Source: Sapria himalayana
Taxonomy: Eukaryota; Streptophyta; Magnoliopsida; Malpighiales; Rafflesiaceae
Direction of reading: 5' to 3'
Assembly (NCBI GenBank): GCA_029783825.1
Contig: JAREIK010003104.1
Span: 32,117-96,116 of the forward strand
DNA: 64,000 bases
Position 1 is the first letter of the stretch; each line of letters starts with the position of its first letter. Below, one piece after another: positions 22,540 through 32,918 of the stretch. The position numbers were made by a program, and so were the translations under genes. A model generated the notes under the pieces. The model was not told where the DNA came from and searched no databases. It was given only the letters and a program-made list of their open reading frames with translations.

Positions 22540-23125
22540 TTATATAGCTATACAAATATTTATATATAGTTATACACATATAGTTAACATAAAGTTGTAT
22601 GTTTTTTATACAATTAATTATAAATATAGTTACATTTGGCTATACATATAGTTACACATATAGTTAAACTTATATTTATACATGTGGGTATATATATTTT
22701 TAATATAATTTTATATCTTTATACATATTGTTATGTATAGGTATAGATATAGTAAAATAGATTTTTATATATTAATATATAAAAATGTATATTAAATATA
22801 TGTTATAAATAATATATTTAAATATAGTTATGCAAAAAGTTTTTATAGTTATACATATAGTAAGATACAATTAATTATAGTTATATGTTTTTATACATAT
22901 AGTATATATAGTTATAAATAGTTATATATAGTTAAACATATAGTTATATATATATATATTCATACAAGTAGTCATATGTAGTTATACCTAAATGTATACA
23001 AAGTTATAAACAAAGATTTACATATATGTATACATTGTTATAAATATAATTATATTAATTATATACAGTTGTATATAGTTATACAAATATTTATATATAG
23101 TTATACACATATAGTTTAGTAGCAG
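22540..23125 (-). repeat. AT-rich satellite, flank of element B
   Basis: The reverse complement matches 1-374 and then continues as the satellite at 13675-14444 does, that is, through sequence that lies left of position 1 in the other arm. Ends near 23125, where different sequence begins. Confidence 0.68.
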
Positions 23126-24779
23126 ATATATTAGATTAAGGGTTTTAGATTACTACAATCCTTGCAAAATTTTGATTTAATGCAAACCATGCTAAATCTA
23201 CTTCACTGAAATCTCTTTCATGATTTTGCAAACTTTAATGTCATAATATTGTTAGCTATTGAATTCTACTCTAATGTGAGTTCGCTTTTAATTTTATAAT
23301 AATCTGGAACACACAATACTAAATAAAAATATTACACATTCCCATCATAAATACCTGCAATAAGATATTTAGAAAACCTTAAAGAACATAATGGGACTAG
23401 ACATTCAAGTCTTTGATAACGAGAAAAAACACATTTTAGTATTAAACAATAATACCTGCAAGGCATTACCTCAATCAATGCTTTTGCATATAAGATAAGC
23501 AATGAGAGTGAGCATTAAACAATAAATATATAAACAACTTTAAGAGCTAGCACACTCTCCGGTGATTTGAAATCTATTAAACATTAAAAAAATACTTCAC
23601 ACTTTTATAAATAAACAAGTGCTTAAATATACTATTGTGTTTAAATAAATTTTATAAATATTACATATATATATATATAATTATATATATGCAACACTTT
23701 TATAAATATTATATAGTATATATATCACATTTATATAAACATTATAAATATTTATATTTATATAAAAATTATATGTTATATAAATTTTTACAAATATGTA
23801 TAAACATTTTATATGTTATATAACTATTATATAAAAAATATATAAAAATGGATAGTTTTATTTAAATGTTGTATAAATATTTATAAATATTTATAAATAT
23901 TTATAAATATTTATACATATGTATAAATATATATATATATATATAATATATTATGTTTATATAAACATATAAATGTTTATATATAATGTAATACATGTGT
24001 ATATATATATATATATATATTAAAGTATATACATTTATAAATAATGTCATATGATTATATAAATGTATAAAACTTTAAAATAATGTTATATGTTTATAAT
24101 ATTTTTGGAGACAACAAAAATAAAACCCATAAACATTGGTTTGTTTTTTCTTTAGTTACAGAAGTGGAAAACATTAAGTATAATTTATTTTTATTAAGTT
24201 ACAGAAGCAAAAAAAAATGCATACATTTTGTATTTTAAATCTATAAATCCATAAAAAATTTAAACATTAAGAGAATAAAGTTTACACTAACCATTTGCTA
24301 TTTCATTAATGGAGGAGATTCGAAATCATATAAGTGATGTGAAAATAGAAGAAAGAAGTAGAAAATTGAGAGAAAATAAAAAAAAAATAAAAACTGAATA
24401 TTCTGTATAAACCAAACTTCGCCATTGGTAATGAAATTGAGAGATAAAGTGAAATGTATATAGTATTTTGAAGGAGAAGAGCAATGATAAAATTACCTGG
24501 TAAAAAAAGAGGTCAAATTTGTAGGTTGCTCCTGGAGTTCTGTTTCGCTTCTCCTCTCTTCCTCTTTGAAAGATAGAAAATTGTTTGTAATTGAATATGC
24601 CTTAGCATTTTTTTTTCACGGAATTAAGTGATTCAATTTGTCTCTTTTTTTTATTTAAAAAAGAGACACAAATATAAAAGTAAACAAAAATTATAAAAAT
24701 TAATAATTTAAATAAAAAAAATGAAAAAGATTTTTTTAACCATAAATGATATTATTTTATAAATAAATTAAATAATAAT
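23126..24779. other. AT-rich stretch without identifiable gene
   Basis: 23126-23640 is moderately complex but not assignable. 23640-24090 is TATAAATATT-rich simple sequence including AT dinucleotide runs. 24120-24700 has mixed composition with an exon-like look around 24530-24570 but no recognisable protein. Confidence 0.5.
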
Positions 24780-26407
24780 ATATAAGAATAAAATATTTCA
24801 TATATATATATATATATTATGGTTGTAAATTTTTAAGAATTCAATTATTTTTTATGATTATGATATGAAATAATTATAAAAGAATAAAATTTCATATTAT
24901 TTGATATAATTTATAATTTATATAATTCTAAAAATTATTTAAAGCTGAGAAGATCAATAAAAATGTTATATTTATTATTTTAATAAATTACATAATATTA
25001 TGAGTTAATAGTAAAGATTTTACTCAATTATTTAATTCTTATAAATTTGAGTAGGGACAAAAAATAAAACTTGAATTAAAATCAGCTTAGGGTTAGTATT
25101 TTTAAAAGTGTTTATAGGCCAAATAATAATTTTAAGTATTTTTGGACAAAAAAATTTCATTAGTAATATGTTAAATAACTCTTTTGAAACCCTTAAAAAA
25201 AATACTAGAAGTGTTATTTTAATAACCACACTAAGATATTTATTTTTTAAATGATCAAAATTTTTTTTGATGTAATTAAAACACCTATGTATTTATCTTT
25301 AATTATCAATTTATTTTCATTTAAATTTTATGAAAAAGTTGATTTTTTTTTCGTAAATTTTAAAACCTTTTTTTTAATATTTTTAAAAATATTATTATAA
25401 TCATTAAAATATGTTTTTTATTTTAAATAATATAAATATTTACTTGTTTATTCGTTAATTGAGATATTTTTATAATTTTTTATGTATTCATACAATTAAA
25501 ATTTTACCTTTTTAGTAGTAATAATTTTTATGTAGGTTCATTTATTAATTAAAATATCTTTAAAAAAGATTATAATTATATAATTAAAACAACTTTAAAA
25601 TAATTTCAAAATTATATAAATACGAATCAAAATTTATAGTAATAATGATAAAATAATAATAAAATTAATTATTTTAGGCATTATTAATATAAATTTTTAT
25701 TCGTATTTATATAATTTTGAAATTATTTTTTTATAATATCTTATTTTTATAATTATATGAAGTGAATGTGTCTTTCAAGAATCGCTCATTCATAGGCTAT
25801 GACATATCTTTAATATAAAAAAGTACATAAAATATTAAAACAAATATAATATTAAAAAAATTAAATAATTAAAGATTAGTGATCGAAATTATTCCCATAC
25901 CAATATCTACAGAAAAACCCCTAGCAAAATGCATATATTTTGTGAAAATTATCATTTAAGGTATAATTGCTTGCAATAAAATATAAAATAGAAAAATAAA
26001 TTTAGATAATTATTTAGCGATGGATAATGTCTCGATCTGATAAGCTATGGAAAATCCCTAGCTAAATTTTTCATTTTTCATTGTGTATAAATTTACTAAA
26101 AAATTAGCAATGGATTATGTTTCAATCTAATTAGCTAGAGAAAGTAATTGCCTAATACCGTAGCGAAATTTCCCGCTTTACATTGTGTGGAAATTTAACA
26201 AAAAAATCAGCGATGGATTATGTCTAATTCTAATTAGCTATGGTATTCCATTGCTAATCCATCACTAATCTATCGCAAATATTTATTTCAATGTTAATGA
26301 AAAATTCGTTGCTATTCCCAAGCTAATATATAGCTAATAAGTCACTATATAGCTAGGGATTATTCCCTAGCTAAATTTTACTAGCAAAACTAATATTTTT
26401 TATAATG
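24780..26407 (+). mobile_element. CACTA element C, 3' portion
   Basis: 24780-25870 is the family's AT-rich 3' internal region (also seen inverted at 52450-53470). 25870-26300 holds subterminal repeats such as TTAGCTAGAGAAAGTAATTG and TTAGCGATGGAT. The last 150 bases correspond to the end of A, finishing CTAATATTTTTTATAATG, a decayed form of the terminus (reverse complement CATTATAAAAAAT). No 5' end of this copy is visible. Confidence 0.65.
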
Positions 26408-26570
26408 AGATGTTAAGATGCTGAATTTTTTTAATGTAGTTGTAGTTAGGGGTAAACATATAGATAGATATGAGGTTGTAAAATGGAATTGGGTAGCAGA
26501 AAAGTAGATTGTAAAAATTGTATTTTTCTGCAAAAATAGAGGGTAAAATTAATAAAACAAACCTTAATAA
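26408..26570 (+). mobile_element. LINE 3' end stub
   Basis: The sequence around GTAAAAATTGTATTTTTCTG and AGAGGGTAAAATTAATAAAA matches the 3' ends of LINE1 (37680-37745) and LINE2 (44575-44638). The rest of this LINE is missing; it is cut by the CACTA end at 26407. It passes directly into the microsatellite. Confidence 0.72.
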
Positions 26571-29500
26571 AAAAAGAAATATTAAGATGAATAAGAACAA
26601 TAAGAACAATAAGAAGAATCAGAAAAATATAAAAAATAAGAAGAATAAGAAGAATAAGAAGAATAAGATGAATAAGAAGAATAAGATGAATAAGTTAAAT
26701 AAGAAGAATAATAAGACTAAGAAGACTAAGAAGATTAAGAAGAATAAGAAGAACAAATAGAAAAAGAATAATAAGAGGAATAATAAGAATAAGTAAAATA
26801 AGAATAAGAATAAGAATAATAAGAATAATTAGAAGAATAAGAAGAAAATGAAGAAAATGAAGAAAATGAAGAAAAGGAAGAAAATGAGAGAAGGAAGAAG
26901 CGGAAGAAGCGGAAGAAGCGGAAGAAGCAGAAGAAGCGGAAGAAGCGGAAGAAAAGGAAGAAGCGGAAGAAGCGGAAGAAGCGGAAGAAGCGGAAGAAGC
27001 GGAAGAAGCGGAAGAAGCGGAAGAAAAGGAAGAAGCGGAAGAAGCGGAAGAAGCGGAAGAAGCGGAAGGAGAAGGAAGGAGAAGGAAGGAGAAGGAAGGA
27101 GAAGGAAGGAGAAGGAAGGAGAAGGAAGGAGAAGGAAGGAGAAGGAAGGAGAAGGAAGAGAGAAGGAGAGGAAGGAGAAGGAAGGAGAAGGAAGGAGAAG
27201 AAGAAGGAGAAGGAAGGAGAAGGAAGGAAAGGAAGGAGAAGGAAGAGAAGGAAGGAAGAAGGAAGGAGAAGGAAGGAGAAGGAAGGAGAAGGAAGGAGAA
27301 GGAGAAGGAAGGAGAGGAAGGAGAAGGAAGGAGAAGGAAGGAGAAGGAAGGAGAAGGAAGGAGAAGGAAGGAGAAGGAAGGAGAAGGAGGAGAAGGAAGG
27401 AGAAGGAAGGAGAAGGAAGGAGAAGGAAGGAGAGGAAGGAGGAAGGAAGGAGAAGGAAGGAGAAGGAAGGAGAAGGAAGGAGAAGGAAGGAGAAGGAAGG
27501 AGAAGGAAGGAGAAGGAAGGAGAAGGAAGGAGAAGGAAGGAGAAGGAAGGAGAAGAAGGAGAAGGAAGGAGAAGGAAGAGAAGGAAGGAGAAGGAAGGAG
27601 AAGGAAGGAGAAGGAAGGAGAAGGAAGGAGAAGGAAGGAGAAGGAAGGAGAGGAAGGAGAAGGAAGGAGAAGAAGGAGAAGGAAGAGAGGAAGGAGAAGG
27701 AAGGAGAAGGAAGGAGAAGGAGGAGAAGGAAGGAGAAGGAAGGAGAAGGAAGGAGAAGGAAGGAGAGGAAGGAGAAGGAAGGAGAGGAAGGAGAAGGAAG
27801 GAGAAGGAAGGAGAAGGAAGGGAAGAGGAAGGAGAAGGAAGGAGAAGGAAGAGAAGAAGGAGAAGGAAGGAGGAAGGAGAAGGAAGGAGAAGGAAGGAGA
27901 AGGAAGGAGAAGGAAGGAGAAGGAAGGAGAAGGAAGGAGAAGGAAGGAGAAGGAAGGAGAAGGAAGGAGAAGGAAGGAGAAGGAAGGAGAAGGAAGGAGA
28001 AGGAAGGAGAAGGAAGGAGAAGGAAGGAGAAGGAAGGAGAAGGAAGGAGAAGGAAGGAGAAGGAAGGAGAAGGAAGGAGAAGGAAGGAGAAGGAAGGAGA
28101 AGGAAGGAGAAGGAAGGAGAAGGAAGGAGAAGGAAGGAGAAGGAAGGAGAAGGAAGGAGAAGGAAGGAGAAGGAAGGAGAAGGAAGGAGAAGGAAGGAGA
28201 ACGAAGGAGAAGGAAGGAGAAGGAAGGAGAAGGAAGGAGAAGGAAGGAGAAGGAGAAGGAAGGAGAAGGAAGGAGAAGGAAGGAGAAGGAAGGAGAAGGA
28301 AGGAGAAGGAAGGAGAAGGAAGGAGAAGGAAGGAGAAGGAAGGAGAAGGAAGGAGAAGGAAGGAGAAGGAAGGAGAAGGAAGGAGAACGAAGGAGAAGGA
28401 AGGAGAAGGAAGGGAAGGAAGAGAAGAATAAGAAGAATAAGAAGAATAAGAAGAATAAGAAGAATAAGAAGAATAAGAAGAAAAAGAAGAAAAAGAAGAA
28501 AAAGAAGAAAAAGAAGAAAAAGAAGAAAAGAAGAAAAAGAAGAATAAGAAAAAGAAGAATAAGAAGAATAAGAAGAATAAGAAGAATAAGAAGAAAAGAA
28601 GAATAAGAAGAATAAGAAGAATAAGAAGAATAAGAAGAAAAAGAAGAAAAAGAAGAAAAAAAAGAATAAGAAGAATAAGAAGAATAAGAAGAATAAGAAG
28701 AATAAGAAGAATAAGAAGAATAAGAAGAATAAGAAGAATAAGAAGAATAAGAAGAATAAGAAGAATAAGAAGAATAAGAAGATAAGAAGAATAAGAAGAA
28801 TAAGAAGAATAAGAAGAATAAGAAGAAAAAGAAGAAAAAGAAGAAAAGAAGAAAAAGAAGAAAAGAAAAAGAAGAAAAAGAAGAAAAAGAAGAAAAGAAG
28901 AAAAGAAGAAAAAGAAGAAAAAATAAGAAAAAGAAGAAAAAGAAGAATAAGAAGAAAAATAAGAATAGAAGAATAAGAAGAAAAAGAAGAATAAGAAGAA
29001 AAAGAAGAATAAGAAGAATAAGAAGAATAAGAAGAATAAGAAGAATAAGAAGAATAAGAAGAAAAGAAGAATAAGAAGAATAAGAAGAATAAGAAGAATA
29101 AGAAGATAAGAAGAATAAGAAGAAAAAGAAGAAAAAGAAGAATAAGAAGAAAAAGAAGAAAAAGAAGAATAAGAAGAATAAGAAGAATAAGAAGAAAAAG
29201 AAGAAAAGAAGAAAAAGAAGAAAAAGAAGAAAAAGAAGAAAAAGAAGAAAAAGAAGAAAAAGAAGAAAAAGAAGAAAAAGAAGAAAAGAAGAAAAAGAAA
29301 AAAAAAGAAGAAAAAGAAGAAAAAGAAGAAAAAGAAGAAAAAGAAGAAAAAGAAGAAAAAGAAGAAAAAGAAGAAAAGAAGAATAAGAAGAAAAAGAAGA
29401 ATAAAAAGAATAAGAAGAAAAGAAGAAAAAAGAAGAAAAAGAAGAAAAAGAAGAAAAAGAAGAAAAAGAAGAAAAATAAGAAAAAGAAGAAAAAGAAGAG

Positions 29501-31270
29501 AAAAGAAGAAAAAGAAGAAAAGAAGAAAAAGAAGAAAAAAGAAGAAAAAGAAAAGAAGAAAAAAGAAGAAAAAAAGAAAAGAGAAAAAGAAGAAAAGAGA
29601 AAAGAAGAAAAAGAAGAAAGAAGAAAAAGAAGAAAAGAAGAAAAGAAGAAAAAGAAAGAAGAAGAGAAAAGAAGAATAAGAAGAAAAAGAAGAATAATAA
29701 GAATAAGAAGAATAAGAAGAATAAGAAGAATAAGAAGAATAAGAAGAATAGAAGAATAAGAAGAAGAGAAGAATAAGGAAAAAGAAGAAAGAAGAAAAAA
29801 GAGAAAGAAGAAAAAAGAAGAAAAAGAAGAAAAAGAAGAAAAAGAAGAAAAAGAAGAAAAGAAGAAAAGAAGAAAAAGAAGAAAAAGAAGAAAAGAAGAA
29901 AAGAAGAAAAGAAGAAAAAGAAGAATAAGAAGAAAAGAAGAATAAGAAGAATAAGAAGAATAAAGAAGAATAAGAAGAATAGAAGAATAGAAGAAAAAGA
30001 AGAAAAAGAAGAAAAAGAAGAAAAAGAAGAAAAAGAAGAATAAGAAGAATAAGAAGAAAAAAGAAGAAAAAGAAGAAAAAAAAGAATAAGAGTAAAAAGA
30101 AGAATAAGAAGAATAAGAAGAATAAGAAGAAAAAGAAGAATAAGAAGAAATAAGAAGAATAAGAAGAATAAGAAGAATAAGAAGAAAAAGAAGAAAAAGA
30201 AGAAAAAAGAAGAAAAAGAAGAATAAGAAGAAAAAGAAGAATAAGAAGAAAAAGAAGGAAAAAGAAGAATAAGAAGAATAAGAAGAATAAGAAGAATAAG
30301 AAGAAAAGATTAAAAATAGAATAAGAAAAAAAGAAGAATAAGAAGAATAAGAAGAATAAGAATAAAAGAAGAATAAGAATAAAAAGAAGATAAGAATAAA
30401 AAGAAGAAAAGGAAGAAAAGGAAGAAAAGGAAGAAAATGAAGAAAAAGAAGAAAAATAAGAAAAAGAAGAAAAAAAGAAAAAAAAGAAAAAAAAAGAAAA
30501 AGAAGAAAAAGAAGAATAATAAGAATAAGAAGAATAAGAAGAATAAGAAGAATAAAAAGAAAACTAAGAATTAGAAGAATAAGAAGAAAATGAAGAATAA
30601 AAAGAATAAAAAGAATAGAAAGAATAAGAAGAATAGAAGAATAAGAAGAATAGAAGTATAAAAAGAATAATTAGAATAAAAGAATAAAAAGCATAAGAAG
30701 AATAGAAAAATAAGAAGAATATGAAGAATATCAAAAAAAATAAGAAATAAAAGAATAAGAGGCATAAGAAGAATAAGAAGAATAAAAATAATAAAAAGAA
30801 TTAGAATCATAATAATATTAAAAAATAAGAAGAATAAGAAAATAATAAGAATAATAAGAATAAGAAAGATAAGAAAGATAAGAAAGATAAGAATAATAAG
30901 AAGAATATAAAGAAAAAATAGAAAAAGAAGACAAAGATGAATAAGAAGAATAATAAGAATAATAAGAATAAGAAGAATAATAAGAATAATAAGAATAAGA
31001 AGAATAAGAAGACTAAGAAGAATACGAAGAATAAGAATAATAAGAAGAATATGAATAATAATAAGAATAACAAGAATAGGTATAATAAAAAGAATAAGAG
31101 GAATAAAAATACTATTAAGTATAAGAAGAATAAGATGAATTAGAAGAATAAGAAGAATGAGAAGAATGAGAAGAATAAGAAGAATAAGAAGAATTAGAAG
31201 ATATAAAAGAATACAAAAAATATGAAGAATAATAAGAATAAAATGAATAACAAGAATGAAAGAATAAGAG
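26571..31270 (+). repeat. 4.7-kb purine-strand microsatellite tail with zoned composition
   Basis: Begins as imperfect AAGAAT units (26571-26860), passes through GGAAGAAGC nonamers (26862-27065) and a very pure GAAGGAAGGA decamer block (27066-28425), then AAGAAT and AAGAAA hexamers (28426-30560), and ends as degenerate AAGAATAAG (30560-31270). The plus strand has almost no pyrimidine other than the T of AAT. The long open frame through 26848-28431 is only the translation of the repeat (EGEGRRRKEK) and is not a gene. It follows a LINE 3' end and precedes a LINE 5' end. Confidence 0.88.
27066..28425 (+). repeat. Homogeneous GAAGGAAGGA decamer block
   Basis: About 1.36 kb of purines with only two C bases (28202 and 28388). 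These two lie 186 bases apart with the same neighbours, which suggests a higher-order duplication. Small deletions change the phase in the first half (27150-27890), while the second half is nearly perfect. Confidence 0.88.
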
Positions 31271-31428
31271 GAAGGATATTGAATTTGCTTCTCTCTTAAT
31301 TCTAGAGAGAGAAAGTGTGGTTCGTACATAAAGAAACTCCCTTGTTGATGCTTTCAAGCTTGAGTTATAGAGAATTTCTCTAAGATATTTAATAAAAATC
31401 TTTTACTTCGATTATTAAGGAAGTCGAT

Positions 31429-32740
31429 ATGCTTAATCCCGTGTATTGCTTGAAAGAAGAGGCACCAGCAGTTTGATTCTCGAAAGAGGATATCGAAAAT
31501 CTTACTGCCCCATTCAATCTAACACTCCTTGGCAAATTTTCTCATGGGAATCCTCAGTTCAAAAAAATATGTGTGTTTTTTGAAGCCTTGAAGCTTCGGG
31601 AGTCTGTAAGGATATCATGGTATGATGCAAAACACATTATGATACAAATTAAGGAGGAAGAGAATTTCCTACATTTGTGGTTGCGTGAGCAATCGAATAT
31701 CATAGGATATCCAATGAGGATGTTCAAATGGACACTCGAATTCAACCCTAAGGAAGAATCAGCACACGCCTGGGTTAGGTTCTTTCTCCCTCTTCTTCAA
31801 TCATCTATTATGTAAGTCCTCCTTATTCCATATTACTAGATGTGTGGGTAAGCCCTGGATAATGGATGAACCTACAGCCTACATGACAAAGCCGAGGGTG
31901 GCAAGGGTGTTTGTGGAGGTGGATGTTTTTACCTCTATTCCGAATAGAATGTGGGTGGGCAGTGGACACTTAGGCAGGCATTCGCAAAAAATAATTGCTG
32001 ATAATCTTCACCAATATTGCTTAAACTATAACAAGCTGGGTCATTCAGTTTCGTATTGCATTGTTGGGGAGGGGGGGGGGGGGAGGGGGGAATAGGAAGG
32101 TCAGATTTGAGGGAGATGGGGAAAAATGGGCTAGAAAAAGGCAAGAGGATAGGGCATTTTGGGCAGAATAGGGGAGGGAAAAGGAGGGGCTGAAGTAAGG
32201 TTTAAAAAATAGGGGGGGGGGAGAAGGAAAAAGTTGGGGAGAGGAAGAGACTAGAGAAAGCATGGAGGAAGGGTTGGGGGGAGGGGAGGAAGTATTGGGG
32301 GGAAGGGAGGCAGTAGGACATGTAGGCAGCTGGGCAGAAGAGTTGGGGGGAGGGGAGGAAGCATTGAGGGAGAAGGAGGAAGTAGAGGTTGTGGGCAGTG
32401 GGGCAGAAGAGAGGAAGATGAAGATAGTGAGGATGGAAGGAGAAAGATACTAGAAATAAAGAAGTGAATAAAATGAGGGGGTTAAAGAGATGGAGGGGGT
32501 AAGGAGGAAGGGTTTCAAGAAAAGGGAGGTAAAAAAGAAAACTATAATAGAATCTGATTTCGTAAATGAAAAAATAAATTTTAATGGGGAGGAAGATGAC
32601 CTTCTTTTGGAGGAGGGATCCGAGGCTAAAAGCTGGCCCATGTGAACAGGCAAAAAGAAATGCAAAGTCTAGAATTGACTTTGACACAAGATGATTCAAG
32701 GAGGATGGCTCAACAAATATGGGAGGGGTTACCGAATAGT
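31429..32740 (+). pseudogene. LINE1 ORF1 (DUF4283/zinc-knuckle RNA-binding protein)
   Basis: ORF1 proteins of plant LINEs coat the element RNA. Visible parts in order: FSKEDIENLTAPFNLTLLGK at the N terminus, ESVRISWYDAKHIMIQIKEE, NIIGYPMRMFKWTLEFNPKE, then in another frame VGKPWIMDEPTAYMTKP and VARVFVEVDVF, and the knuckle CLNYNKLGHSVSYC. The second Cys of CX2CX4HX4C is Tyr. A Gly/Glu-rich tail with long G runs (32068-32086, 32210-32222) follows, then EEGSEAKSWPM. Start chosen by alignment with LINE3 (MLNP/MLNH). Frameshifted near 31810 and after 32085. Confidence 0.75.
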
Positions 32741-32918
32741 AGTGATAGTGCGATAGAAAAATTAAAATGGATGAGTTTCCAAATAAGTAAATTAAAATTA
32801 GTATGTAAAAATGACTAGGCCAAAACAAGCATATACAAAGGCTTAAGAAATTGGAAAAAATATTTAAATATGTATTATGAGTCAAGATGCATAACTAGAG
32901 CATAAGCTAGACCTAATA

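Noticed and set aside
26848..28431. Long open frame of 527 codons (Arg/Lys/Glu/Gly repeat)
   Set aside because: It is the direct translation of a 9- and 10-base microsatellite; composition lacks stops on this strand. No start context, no domain, no non-repeat sequence.
30571..31329. Leu/Ile/Phe-rich minus-strand frame resembling a membrane protein
   Set aside because: Complement of AAGAAT/AATAAG microsatellite; Leu, Ile and Phe come from the repeat. The same holds for minus frames at 38471-39477 and 44487-47553.
32202..32885. 227-codon minus-strand frame (Pro/Ser/Phe-rich)
   Set aside because: Lies antisense to the Gly/Glu-rich tail of LINE1 ORF1; the equivalent minus frame at 48271-49110 overlaps LINE3 ORF1. 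Shadows of the purine-rich sense strand.
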